From Nonomuraea sp. MG754425 (GTDB taxonomy: Bacteria > Actinomycetota > Actinomycetes > Streptosporangiales > Streptosporangiaceae): a stretch of DNA of 56,030 bases. Numbering within the stretch: the stretch's first letter is position 1; every line of letters starts with the position of its first letter. The position numbers and the translations under genes were made by a program. The DNA lies in the NCBI RefSeq assembly GCF_021699195.1, contig NZ_SSXE01000040.1, positions 1-56,030 of the forward strand, read 5' to 3'. Below, piece after piece: positions 9,988 to 18,501 of this stretch. A model generated the notes under the pieces. It made no database searches and had not been told where the DNA came from. It saw nothing but the letters and a program-made list of their open reading frames with translations.

Positions 9988-10980
9988 TCAGTGCGCCCGG
10001 GGGTCGAAGGCGTCCCGCAGCCCGTCACCGAACAGGTTGAACGCCAGGACGGTGATGAAGATCGCCAAGCCTGGGAAGAGCACGAAATGGGGCAGCGTGT
10101 AGAAGCGGACCGCCTCGGAGAGCATCCCGCCCCAGGTGGGGGTGGGCGGGTTGATGCCCACGCCGAGGAAGGACAGCGCCGCCTCGAACAGGATGTTCGT
10201 CGGGATGAGCAGGGTCGCGTACACGAGGATCGGCGCCAGCAGGTTCGGCAGCACCTCGCGGAAGAGGATGTAGCCGTGACGGGCGCCCAGGCTCTTGGCC
10301 GCGTCCACGAACTCCCGCTCGCGCAGCGAGAGGGTCTGGCCGCGCACGATGCGGCCGATGCTGGGCCAGCTGAAGAAGCCGATGATGAAGATCAGCATCG
10401 CGATCCGCAGCCCGTTGCCCTCCAGGCCGAACGCCTTGTCGGGGATGACGCCCGCCAGCGCGATCGCGAAGATCAGCAGCGGGAAGGCCAGGAAGACGTC
10501 CATGAGGCGGCCGATGAGCTGGTCGACCCAGCCGCCGAAGTAGCCGGCGATGACGCCGAGCGTGGTGCCGATGGCGACCGAGACGAGCGTGGCCAGGAAA
10601 CCGATCAGCAGCGAGACCCAGGCCCCGGCGACGATCCGGCTGAAGATGTCGCGGCCGTTGACCGGCTCGACGCCCAGCAGGTACTCCCCGCTCATGCCGC
10701 CGAAGACGCCCTTGGGCAGCAGCGTGCTCTGGTCGATCTGGTCCTGGTGGAACTCCAGCGGCGGATGCCCGAGCACGGCGATGATCGGCGAGGAGAAGAC
10801 GGCCACGAGGATCAGCAGCACCACGACGATGCCGCCGCCCAGCGCGACCTTGTCACGGCGCAGCCGCATCCACGCGATTCTGGTGAGCGACCGGCCCTGG
10901 ATGGCCTTGCCCGCTCCCGCGAGCACAGACTCCGGCCGCGCTTCAGCGGCGGAACCGGAAACGTCTAGCGGTGCGGTCAT
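9988..10980 (-). CDS. oppC: oligopeptide ABC transporter permease (OppC/DppC type)
   Basis: 330-aa permease, first gene of the operon. A short cytoplasmic N-tail is followed by the OppC_N helix (GGGIVVVLLILVAVFSSPII), a periplasmic loop of about 70 residues and five further helices with the EAA-like loop REFVDAAKSLGARHGY. It forms the channel with OppB. A GGGGG ribosome binding site lies about 9 nt before ATG 10980. Transcription must start in 10981-11216, where two dyads lie. Confidence 0.92.
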   Translation of the reverse strand: MTAPLDVSGSAAEARPESVLAGAGKAIQGRSLTRIAWMRLRRDKVALGGGIVVVLLILVAVFSSPIIAVLGHPPLEFHQDQIDQSTLLPKGVFGGMSGEYLLGVEPVNGRDIFSRIVAGAWVSLLIGFLATLVSVAIGTTLGVIAGYFGGWVDQLIGRLMDVFLAFPLLIFAIALAGVIPDKAFGLEGNGLRIAMLIFIIGFFSWPSIGRIVRGQTLSLREREFVDAAKSLGARHGYILFREVLPNLLAPILVYATLLIPTNILFEAALSFLGVGINPPTPTWGGMLSEAVRFYTLPHFVLFPGLAIFITVLAFNLFGDGLRDAFDPRAH

Positions 10981-11159
10981 GCCGAATAGCCCCCTGGTAC
11001 CCAGACGACGCTGTCTACGCGTACTGACTTTAGACCGCGAGTCGCGACCTCAGGAGGCAGAATCTATGGCCTGAGCTGCGCTGACCAGTCCCTCTGACCG
11101 CTATGTGGCTAATCTGTGATTGATGCGAAACTCATTTGTATCGATCGTGAAGGAATGTC

Positions 11160-11208
11160 CGGGACGCGTCCCGATCACATCTCGGAATCGTGACATAGTC
11201 ACATCCGA
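11160..11208. promoter_or_regulatory. two dyads upstream of the opp operon
   Basis: A perfect 14-bp palindrome CGGGACGCGTCCCG at 11160-11173 is followed by a compound dyad at 11182-11208 with arms TCGGA and GTGAC, centre ATA, then GTCAC and TCCGA. They lie 180-228 nt before oppC and 9 nt after the end of the membrane-protein gene, so they could be operators of the operon or a terminator of that gene. The rest of the 236-nt gap (10981-11216) holds no gene. Confidence 0.4.
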
Positions 11209-11216
11209 CAATCGGT

Positions 11217-11729
11217 TTAACTGATGCCACGCCGCTTCAGAAGCTCCTCGATGTCGGAGAAGTCGTCGTCCTTGCCCGCCGGCTTCTGGGACACCGCCGG
11301 CTGCTGCGGCTTGCCCGCCGCAGGCGTCTTGGCCGGGCCGGACTGCTGGGCCGGGCCGGGCCGCGCCGCAGGCTGCGGTGCCGGCGTGTCGCCGGTGTCC
11401 TTGTTCTTACGCCCCGCTGACAGCGTCCGGCCGCGCAGGACGCCCGACACCACGAACAGCACCACCGACAGCCCCGCCACGGCCACCCCGGCCCACACCG
11501 CGGGGTTGAACACCAGGCTGGTCACGAAGCTCACCATGGTCGCGCCGATGGTCCACAGGGTCTGCAGCGCGCGGGTCAGATAGGCCGCGATCGGCAGCAG
11601 CGCCCACGCCGTCACCCGCAGGCCCGCCGCCACTCCCCTGCGTCTGAAGGCCAGGAACGCCAGCACCAGCCCGGCGATGCTCGCGCCCGCGCACAACGGC
11701 AGCCAGCCGAAGTCCTGGAAGTTACCCAT
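11217..11729 (-). CDS. conserved actinobacterial membrane protein, function unknown
   Basis: 170-aa protein. Three hydrophobic helices lie at about residues 8-25, 36-60 and 70-98, followed by a Pro/Ala/Gln-rich cytoplasmic tail ending in an acidic then basic motif (DDDFSDIEELLKRRGIS). The tail end looks conserved in kind in related actinomycete proteins and could dock a partner. ATG 11729 has GAGGGG 7 nt upstream; an extension to 11771 has none. Similar proteins are sometimes labelled cellulose synthase, but nothing catalytic is visible here. Monocistronic in appearance. Confidence 0.8.
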   Translation of the reverse strand: MGNFQDFGWLPLCAGASIAGLVLAFLAFRRRGVAAGLRVTAWALLPIAAYLTRALQTLWTIGATMVSFVTSLVFNPAVWAGVAVAGLSVVLFVVSGVLRGRTLSAGRKNKDTGDTPAPQPAARPGPAQQSGPAKTPAAGKPQQPAVSQKPAGKDDDFSDIEELLKRRGIS

Positions 11730-11826
11730 GTCGTCGCCCCTCGTCATCGTCCGTGCCATCCATCCTGGCACGTGGTGGCTCCTCCGCCTCCTCCGCGAGA
11801 ACCACTTCTCCCTTAGGGGTAACGCG

Positions 11827-12471
11827 TCAGGACCGCAGAAGATCCCTGAGATCGGCGACCGATACCTCCGTCAGCGACGCGACGACCAGCCGGCCCGGCG
11901 CCGGCTCGACGGGCAGCAGGCTCGGCACGGCCACCACGGCGCAGCCCGCGGCGGTCGCGGCGGCCACGCCGTTCGGCGAGTCCTCCAGGACCACGCAGCG
12001 GACCGGCTCGACGCCGAGCAGCCGGGCGGCCGTCAGGTACGGCTCGGGGTCCGGCTTGGTGCGGGTGACGTCGTCGGCGGTCACCACGGCGTCGAAGCGG
12101 TCCCGGCCGAAACTCCCGAGCACGGCGTCGGCGATCTCCTTGAGCGAGGAGGTGACCAGCGCCACCGGCACCCCCTCGGCGCGCAGGGCGTCGAGCAGCT
12201 CGGCCGCGCCCGGCAGCACGCGCACCCCCGCCGCCAGCCGGGACACCATGCCCGCGGTCATCCAGTCGCGCACCGTGGCGGGCGGCACATCGGCCCGCGA
12301 GACGGCCAGCATGTAGTCGACGGTGCGCTCCATGGAGCCGCCGACGAGGTGGGCCTGGTGCGCGGGCGTCCACTCGGCGCCCAGCCTGGCCATCACCCCG
12401 GTCTCGATCTCCAGCCAGACGCGCTCACTGTCGACCAGCAGGCCGTCCATGTCGAAGAAGACCGCTTGCAT
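11827..12471 (-). CDS. HAD-superfamily hydrolase (beta-phosphoglucomutase-like phosphatase)
   Basis: 214-aa HAD subfamily IA enzyme. Motif I is FFDMDGLLVDSE with the two catalytic aspartates at residues 8 and 10, motif II is ALVTSS, motif III is the KPDPEPYL lysine and motif IV is VVLEDSPNGV. A helical cap follows motif I. It would dephosphorylate or isomerise a small sugar phosphate; the substrate is not readable from sequence. It lies 109 nt downstream of metH on the same strand and may be cotranscribed. Confidence 0.88.
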   Translation of the reverse strand: MQAVFFDMDGLLVDSERVWLEIETGVMARLGAEWTPAHQAHLVGGSMERTVDYMLAVSRADVPPATVRDWMTAGMVSRLAAGVRVLPGAAELLDALRAEGVPVALVTSSLKEIADAVLGSFGRDRFDAVVTADDVTRTKPDPEPYLTAARLLGVEPVRCVVLEDSPNGVAAATAAGCAVVAVPSLLPVEPAPGRLVVASLTEVSVADLRDLLRS

Positions 12472-12580
12472 CCCTGCCCCCGTTCGGTGCCGCCGCCCGC
12501 CATGGTGGACGTCCGGGCCGAACGACGGGCGTGATGAAGCCTGCCCGCGCGGGAACGGCGGGCGGGCGGACGTCTGGCTG

Positions 12581-15500
12581 TCAGACGTTGAAGTACTTCG
12601 CCTCCGGGTGGTGGACCACCAGCGCGGAGGTGGCCTGCTCGGGGTGGAGCTGGAACTCCTCCGACAGTGTCACCCCGATGCGCTCGGGCGCGAGCAGCTC
12701 GAAGAGCTGCTTCTGGTCCTCCAGGTTGGGGCAGGCCGGGTAGCCGAAGGAGTAACGGCAGCCCTGGATGTTGACCTTGAGCATGTCGTCGAGCGACTCC
12801 TCGCCGCCGATGCCCCACTCCGCGCGCACCCGGGCGTGCCAGTACTCGGCCAGCGCCTCGGTGAGCTGCACCGACAGGCCGTGCAGCTCGAGGTAGTCGC
12901 GGTAGGCGTCCTTGGCGAACAGCTCGGCCGTGGCCTCGGAGATCTTCGAGCCCATGGTGGCCACCTGGAAGCCGACCACGTCGACCTCGCCGGAGTCCTT
13001 GGAGCGGAAGAAGTCGGACAGGCACAGGTGGCGGTCGCGGCGCTGGCGCGGGAAGGTGAAGCGGGTGCGCTCGCCGCCGTCGTCGTCGAAGATGATCAGC
13101 GAGTCGCCGTCGGAGACGCACGGGAAGTAGCCGTAGACGACGGCCGCCTCCAGCAGGCCCTCGGTCTGCATGCGGTCGAGCCACATGCGCAGCCGCGGCC
13201 GGCCCTCGGACTCGACCAGTTCCTCGTAGCCGGGCCCGTCGCCGCCCCTGGTGGGCTTGAGGCCCCACTGGCCGAGGAACAGGGCGCGCTCGTCGAGGAA
13301 GGCGGCGTACTCGTTCAGCGAGACGCCCTTGACCACCCGGTCGCCGTGGAACGGCGGGCTCGGCAGGCGGTTGTCGGCGGCGACGTCGGAGCGGGCGGGC
13401 AGCTCCTCGACGGGGGTGCGCACGAGCGTCGCGCCGGTCTTGACGCGCCGCTCGCGCAGCGGCGGCAGCGTCGCGCCCGCCACGCCGCGCTTGACGGCCA
13501 TGAACGCGTCCATCAGCCGCAGCCCCTCGAAGGCGTCGCGGGCGTAGCGCACCTCGCCCTCGAACAGCTCGGCGAGGTCCTGCTCGACGTAGGCGCGGGT
13601 GAGCGCGGCGCCGCCGAGCAGCACCGGGTACCTGCTGGAAAGGCCCCTGGAGTTCATCTCCTCCAGGTTCTCCTTCATGATGACCGTCGACTTCACCAGC
13701 AGCCCGGACATGCCGATGACGTCGGCCTTCTGGTCGTCGGCGGTCTCCAGGATGGCCGAGACCGGCTGCTTGATGCCGAGGTTGACGACGTGGTAGCCGT
13801 TGTTGGACAGGATGATGTCGACGAGGTTCTTGCCGATGTCGTGCACGTCGCCCTTGACGGTGGCCAGCACGATGCGGCCCTTCGACTCGCCCTCGACGCG
13901 CTCCATGTGGGGTTCGAGATGGGCGACGGCGGCCTTCATCACCTCGGCCGACTGCAACACGAACGGCAACTGCATCTGGCCGGAGCCGAACAGCTCGCCG
14001 ACCGTCTTCATGCCGTCGAGCAGCACGTCGTTGATGATCTCCAGGGCCGGACGCTGCTCCAGACCGGCGTCGAGGTCGGCCTCCAGGCCCTTGCGCTCGC
14101 CGTCGATGATGCGACGCTTGAGCCGCTCCCACAGCGGCAGCGCGGCCAGCTCCTCGGCCTTGCCGGCGCGCAGGGCGGCGGCGTCGACGCCCTCGAACAG
14201 ATCCATGAACCGCTGCAGCGGGTCGTAGCCCTCGCGGCGGCGGTCGTAGACCATGTCGAGGGCGACCTGGCGCTGCTCGTCGGGGATGCGCGCCATCGGC
14301 AGGATCTTCGAAGCGTGCACGATGGCGGAGTCGAGCCCGGCGTTGACGCACTCGTTGAGGAACACCGAGTTGAGCACCATGCGGGCGGCCGGGTTGAGGC
14401 CGAAGCTGATGTTGGACAGGCCCAGCGTGGTCTGCACGCCCGGGTAGCGGCGCTTCAGCTCGCGGATGGCCTCGATGGTCTCCAGGCCGTCGCGCCTGGT
14501 CTCCTCCTGGCCGGTGGCGATGGGGAAGGTCAGGCAGTCGACGATGATGTCCTCGACGTGCATGCCCCAGTTGGCGGTGAGGTCCTCCACCAGGCGGGTG
14601 GCCACGCGCACCTTCCACTCGGCGGTGCGGGCCTGGCCCTCCTCGTCGATGGTCAGGGCGACGACGGCCGCGCCGTGCTCCTGCACCAGGCGCATGATCT
14701 TCTGGAAGCGGGAGTCGGGGCCCGCGCCGTCCTCGTAGTTGACGGAGTTGACCGCGGCGCGCCCGCCCAGCATCTCGAGACCGGCCTGCAGCACGGCGGG
14801 CTCGGTGGAGTCGAGCATGATCGGCAGCGTGGAGGCGGTGGCGAAGCGGAAGGCCAGCTCCTTCATGTCGGCCACGCCGTCGCGGCCGACGTAGTCGACG
14901 CACAGGTCGAGCATGTGGGCGCCGTCGCGGGCCTGGTCGCGGGCCGTCTCGACGCAGTCGTCCCAGTGGCCGGCCAGCATGGCCTCGCGGAAGACCTTGG
15001 AGCCGTTGGTGTTGCAGCGCTCACCGATGGCCAGGTAGGAGGTGTCCTGGCGGAACGGGACGCTCTGGTAGAGCGAGGAGGCGCCCGGCTCGGGGTGCGG
15101 GCGGCGCTGGACGATCTCCTGGCCCCTGACCCGCTCGACGACCTGGCGCAGGTGCTCGGGCGTGGTGCCGCAGCAGCCCCCGACCAGGGACAGGCCGTAG
15201 TCGTGGGTGAAGGTCTGGTGGGCGTCGGCCAGCTCTCCCGCCGACAGCGGGTAGTAGGCGCCGTCGGAGGTCAGCACGGGCAGGCCGGCGTTGGGCATGC
15301 ACGACAGCCTGACCCGCGAGTGGCGGGCGAGGTAGCGCAGGTGCTCGCTCATCTCGGCCGGGCCGGTCGCGCAGTTGAGGCCGACGACGTCGACGCCGAG
15401 CGGCTCGATCGCGGTCAGCGCCGCGCCGATCTCGGAGCCGAGCAGCATCGCGCCGTTGGTCTCGATGGTGACCTGGGCGATGACCGGGACGTCGCGGCCG

Positions 15501-16048
15501 GACTCGGCGATGGCCCGCCTGGCGCCGATGACGGCGGCCTTGACCTGGAGCAGGTCCTGGCAGGTCTCGATGATCAGGGCGTCGGCGCCGCCCGCGATCA
15601 GACCGGCCGCGTTGTCGCGGTAGGCGTCGCGCAGCCGAGCGTACGGCATGTGGCCCAGGGTGGGCAGCTTGGTGCCGGGGCCCATGGAGCCGAGCACGAA
15701 GCGCGGCTGGTCGGGCGTGGACCAGTGGTCGGCGGCCTCGCGCGCGATCCGGGCGCCGGCCTCGGAGTACTCGAACACGCGCTCGGCGATGTCGTACTCG
15801 CCGAGCGCGGCCAGGTTGGCGCCGAAGGTGTTGGTCTCCACGCAGTCGACGCCCACGGCGAAGTAGGCGTCGTGCACGCCGCGCACGATGTCGGGGCGCG
15901 TGACGTTGAGCACCTCGTTGCAGCCCTCGTGACCATGGAAGTCGTCGAGCGTCGGGTCCTGAGCCTGGAGCATCGTGCCCATCGCCCCGTCGGCGACGAT
16001 GACACGCTGGGCCAGCACTTCTCGGAAGGACGGGGAGGAGATGCTCAT
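12581..16048 (-). CDS. metH: cobalamin-dependent methionine synthase
   Basis: 1155-aa modular enzyme making methionine from homocysteine and methyl-tetrahydrofolate. Order: homocysteine-binding barrel with zinc cysteines in VGLNCATGP and GGCCGTTPEH (about residues 10-310), pterin-binding barrel (about 345-610), cobalamin cap and B12-binding domain with DVHDIG and the cobalt-ligand His736, then the reactivation domain to the C-terminus. ATG 16048 has no Shine-Dalgarno but TAAGCT 7 nt upstream, so it is probably leaderless; an open extension upstream is not needed. No cobalamin riboswitch is recognised in the short upstream region. Divergent from the PAC2 gene, as in mycobacteria (Rv2124c-Rv2125). 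Confidence 0.96.
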   Translation of the reverse strand: MSISSPSFREVLAQRVIVADGAMGTMLQAQDPTLDDFHGHEGCNEVLNVTRPDIVRGVHDAYFAVGVDCVETNTFGANLAALGEYDIAERVFEYSEAGARIAREAADHWSTPDQPRFVLGSMGPGTKLPTLGHMPYARLRDAYRDNAAGLIAGGADALIIETCQDLLQVKAAVIGARRAIAESGRDVPVIAQVTIETNGAMLLGSEIGAALTAIEPLGVDVVGLNCATGPAEMSEHLRYLARHSRVRLSCMPNAGLPVLTSDGAYYPLSAGELADAHQTFTHDYGLSLVGGCCGTTPEHLRQVVERVRGQEIVQRRPHPEPGASSLYQSVPFRQDTSYLAIGERCNTNGSKVFREAMLAGHWDDCVETARDQARDGAHMLDLCVDYVGRDGVADMKELAFRFATASTLPIMLDSTEPAVLQAGLEMLGGRAAVNSVNYEDGAGPDSRFQKIMRLVQEHGAAVVALTIDEEGQARTAEWKVRVATRLVEDLTANWGMHVEDIIVDCLTFPIATGQEETRRDGLETIEAIRELKRRYPGVQTTLGLSNISFGLNPAARMVLNSVFLNECVNAGLDSAIVHASKILPMARIPDEQRQVALDMVYDRRREGYDPLQRFMDLFEGVDAAALRAGKAEELAALPLWERLKRRIIDGERKGLEADLDAGLEQRPALEIINDVLLDGMKTVGELFGSGQMQLPFVLQSAEVMKAAVAHLEPHMERVEGESKGRIVLATVKGDVHDIGKNLVDIILSNNGYHVVNLGIKQPVSAILETADDQKADVIGMSGLLVKSTVIMKENLEEMNSRGLSSRYPVLLGGAALTRAYVEQDLAELFEGEVRYARDAFEGLRLMDAFMAVKRGVAGATLPPLRERRVKTGATLVRTPVEELPARSDVAADNRLPSPPFHGDRVVKGVSLNEYAAFLDERALFLGQWGLKPTRGGDGPGYEELVESEGRPRLRMWLDRMQTEGLLEAAVVYGYFPCVSDGDSLIIFDDDGGERTRFTFPRQRRDRHLCLSDFFRSKDSGEVDVVGFQVATMGSKISEATAELFAKDAYRDYLELHGLSVQLTEALAEYWHARVRAEWGIGGEESLDDMLKVNIQGCRYSFGYPACPNLEDQKQLFELLAPERIGVTLSEEFQLHPEQATSALVVHHPEAKYFNV

Positions 16049-16200
16049 GGGATAGAGCTTATCGGCTGCGCCTCGAGCGATGCTCGCGCGCGGGTGAACG
16101 GCCCTTTTCCGCACGATGGCGGAAACGCTGTTGTACGCGGCGTCCATTGATCGCGGCCGTACGCGGCGCCCCCGGGCGGCCCGTTCGCCGGGAGGCTCGC

Positions 16201-16438
16201 ATGGCCTACCGCACACCGTCTTCGTCGGCACCGACGGGTGCCGGCCGCCGAGCAGGGGGAGGCGGTGGACGTGCTCGTCGCGCCGGCCGGGCGGCACGGG
16301 GCCGACCTGCCGGTGGTGGGCGACCGGGGGCTCAACAGCCTGGCGGGGCGGCTGCTCGGCTCGGTGCCGTCGGGGGTGACGCACCGGTCCCCGTGCGACG
16401 TGCTCGTCGTCCGCACGACACCGGGGGGCCGCTGCTGA
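16201..16438 (+). pseudogene. universal stress protein remnant
   Basis: Pieces of a UspA-family gene in different frames. ATG 16201 gives MAYR; a 2-nt shift later the frame reads TVFVGTDG, the Usp first strand. After another frame change, 16238-16438 encodes the typical C-terminal end with VVGDRGLNSLAGRLLGSVPS and then SPCDVLVVRT. About 80-90 central codons are missing. So the gene has an insertion of two bases near codon 5 and a large internal deletion. The C-terminal piece retains the G-2x-G-9x-G(S/T) ATP-binding pattern but cannot form a full Usp fold. Confidence 0.75.
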
Positions 16439-16842
16439 CCGGCCCTTCGCCGACGCGACGGGCCCCACGGACGGCGTGGCCACGGGAAGCCGCGGAGGTC
16501 AGGGGGATGGCGTGATCGCGGCGCGCCCGGCTGGAGTTCGCGCGCGGCGAACGCCCGCCGTACGCGGGTCCCGGACGTCCGGCACGGCGGGACGGACGGG
16601 GCAACGCCGCGTCTCCCGCGTCCGGATCCGTGCCCTGACCAGCCGTTACGCGCCTTTCACACCCCTGCGCCGCCGTTGACCCCGTCGTCCCCTCCCGCTC
16701 GACCGTCCGGAGGGGCCGTCACGACGCCGGTGTGAAAGGCGGGGCACGGGTGCGTGGAGGGGCGTGTTCGGGGGGAGATCGGTGACGGTGGTACCTGCTT
16801 ACCGCATAGGCTAAGCGGGACGATGGAGAGAGGAGGCGACAC
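16439..16842. other. 404-nt gap between the usp relic and the PAC2 gene
   Basis: No gene is supported here. It contains a perfect 13-nt inverted repeat (CGCCTTTCACACC at 16651-16663 and its complement at 16729-16741) separated by 65 nt, and a plausible promoter for the PAC2 gene: TGACGG at 16783-16788, an 18-nt spacer and TAGGCT at 16807-16812. Confidence 0.5.
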
Positions 16843-17697
16843 GTGATAGAGCTCGAAGGGCTCCCCGAGCTCGTCGACCCGGTGCTCATTGCCGCGTTCG
16901 AAGGGTGGAACGACGCGGGTGAGGCTTCCAGCGGTGTGATCGCCCATCTCGAGTCCGCGTGGAAGGCCGAGCCACTCGTCGCGCTCGACCCCGACGACTA
17001 CTACGACTTCCAGGTCACCCGTCCCGTGGTGGAGATGAACGACGGGCTGACCCAGTCGATCGTGTGGCCCACGACCCGGCTGCTGCGCGCCCGCCCGCCG
17101 GGGCTGGAGCGCGACGTCGTGCTGCTGCGCGGCATCGAGCCCAACATGCGCTGGCGCTCGTTCTGCGAGGACATCATCTACGTCTGCCGCGAGCTCGGCG
17201 TCGAGCTGGCCGTGATGCTGGGCGCGCTGCTCAACGACTCGCCGCACACCCGTCCCGTGCCGATCCTGGGCGGTGCGACGGACGCCGGGCTGGCCCGCTC
17301 GACCAACCTGGAACTGAGCCGCTACGAGGGCCCGACGGGCATCGTGGGGGTGTTGCAGCACTCGTTCGCCCAGGCCGGGCTCGACGCGATCTCGCTGTGG
17401 GCGTCGGTGCCGCACTACGTGGCCCAGCCGCCCAACCCGAAGGCCACGCTGGCGCTGCTGCGCCGCCTGGAGGACATGCTGGAGATCCCGATGCCGCTGG
17501 GCGACCTCGACGAGGAGGCCCGCGCGTGGGAGCGCGGCGTCGACGAGCTCGCCTCGCAGGACAGCGAGGTCGCCGAGTACGTCAAGGAGCTCGAGGAGCG
17601 CAAGGACGCCGCCGAGCTGCCCGAGGCCAGCGGCGACGCGATCGCGGCCGAGTTCGAGCGTTACCTGCGGCGCAGGGACCGCGACACCGACGGCTGA
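16843..17697 (+). CDS. PAC2-family protein
   Basis: 284-aa soluble protein of the PAC2 (proteasome assembly chaperone-like) superfamily, like mycobacterial Rv2125. It opens ELEGLPELVDPVLIAAFEGW, with the typical GWNDAGEAS motif, and has the later VMLGALLNDSPHTRP and TNLELSRYEGPTGIVG segments. The C-terminus is acidic and helical. Actinobacteria with a proteasome carry such homologues, but their role is not settled. GTG 16843 follows AGGAGG with 6-nt spacing. The divergent arrangement with metH is conserved. Confidence 0.92.
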   Translation: MIELEGLPELVDPVLIAAFEGWNDAGEASSGVIAHLESAWKAEPLVALDPDDYYDFQVTRPVVEMNDGLTQSIVWPTTRLLRARPPGLERDVVLLRGIEPNMRWRSFCEDIIYVCRELGVELAVMLGALLNDSPHTRPVPILGGATDAGLARSTNLELSRYEGPTGIVGVLQHSFAQAGLDAISLWASVPHYVAQPPNPKATLALLRRLEDMLEIPMPLGDLDEEARAWERGVDELASQDSEVAEYVKELEERKDAAELPEASGDAIAAEFERYLRRRDRDTDG

Positions 17698-17876
17698 CCC
17701 CCGAGGCCCGGCAAACACCCGACATCTCTCCGCGGTTCGCGTAATAATCGGGAACCTGAATGACTTTCCACTAAATCGGGATCCCTGGATCCAGCCACCC
17801 TCAAGCCCGGAGCCACCCGAACAACCGGCTTCGCAACGTGATGCCTGATCAACCGACCGCGCACGTTAGGCATGTC

Positions 17877-18437
17877 ATGGCGACACCCCACGTAGATCCG
17901 CACCAGAGGAGTCAGGACACCAGGCGGCGCGTCCTCGGGATGGCCGTCTCGCTCAGGGAGGACCGCGCCGGCGGCTCGGTCGACTACTTCCTCGCCCTGC
18001 TGCAGGACCGGCTCCCCCTCTGGATGAGCATTCTCCATGATCTCACGCATCGCATCGGAAAAGCGTCCGTGTCGGACAACCTTCTTCCGGTCGCCCGTGC
18101 GGGGATCGACTACTACCTCGACGTGCAGAGCGCGGCACTGCCCGCCTTCACCTCCCCGAATGTGACCGTCCGGTTCCGCCAGGCCGTCCGCGACGCCGAA
18201 CTCGGGCCGCGTACGGAGACCGCGCCGCTGGCCGCGTACCTGGCGGCCGAGCAGCGGCTGGGGCGGGTGCGGCCCGACGTGGACCCGGAGGCGAGCGCGC
18301 GACTGCTGGTCGCGGGCTGCTTCCACCGGGCCTACGTCGAGATGTTCGTCGGCTCCGACGCCGGGCCGTCGCGCGACGCCAGCGCCCGCGAGATCGTGCG
18401 GGAACTGCGCCTGGAGCCGGTCCCCCAGCCCGCCTGA
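17877..18437 (+). CDS. TetR-like ligand-binding domain without a helix-turn-helix
   Basis: 186-aa, mostly helical. The C-terminal half, with AAEQRLGRVRPDVDPEASAR and then LLVAGCFHRAYVEMFVG, matches the regulatory domain of TetR/AcrR proteins. The first 40 residues are polar and lack any TetR helix-turn-helix, and no HTH code was found in the other frames immediately upstream. It may be a truncated regulator or a domain acting by dimerising with a full-length TetR. The start is uncertain: ATG 17877 is chosen, but GTG 17838 in the same frame is possible; neither has a good ribosome binding site. Confidence 0.65.
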   Translation: MATPHVDPHQRSQDTRRRVLGMAVSLREDRAGGSVDYFLALLQDRLPLWMSILHDLTHRIGKASVSDNLLPVARAGIDYYLDVQSAALPAFTSPNVTVRFRQAVRDAELGPRTETAPLAAYLAAEQRLGRVRPDVDPEASARLLVAGCFHRAYVEMFVGSDAGPSRDASAREIVRELRLEPVPQPA

Positions 18438-18501
18438 ACGCCGGCCCGGCCGGATCCTGAACGTCTGGCCCGGCCGGGTCCTGAACGGCGGCCGGCTGGG
18501 T
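18433..18501. repeat. three tandem 22-24 bp repeats between convergent genes
   Basis: Three units start at 18433, 18456 and 18480, each beginning CCTGAACG and continuing with a GGCC(CGGCC)GG-rich stretch. The first unit contains the stop codon of the TetR-like gene and the last ends at the stop of the chelatase gene. The GC-rich parts can pair, so the array may serve as a convergent terminator. Confidence 0.6.

Noticed and set aside
12323..16150. A 1275-codon open frame antisense to metH
   Set aside because: Shadow of metH, with no recognisable domain and repetitive His/Gly/Asp composition.
16049..16200. Cobalamin riboswitch upstream of metH
   Set aside because: The leaderless promoter pattern leaves no leader, and the B12-box core was not found.
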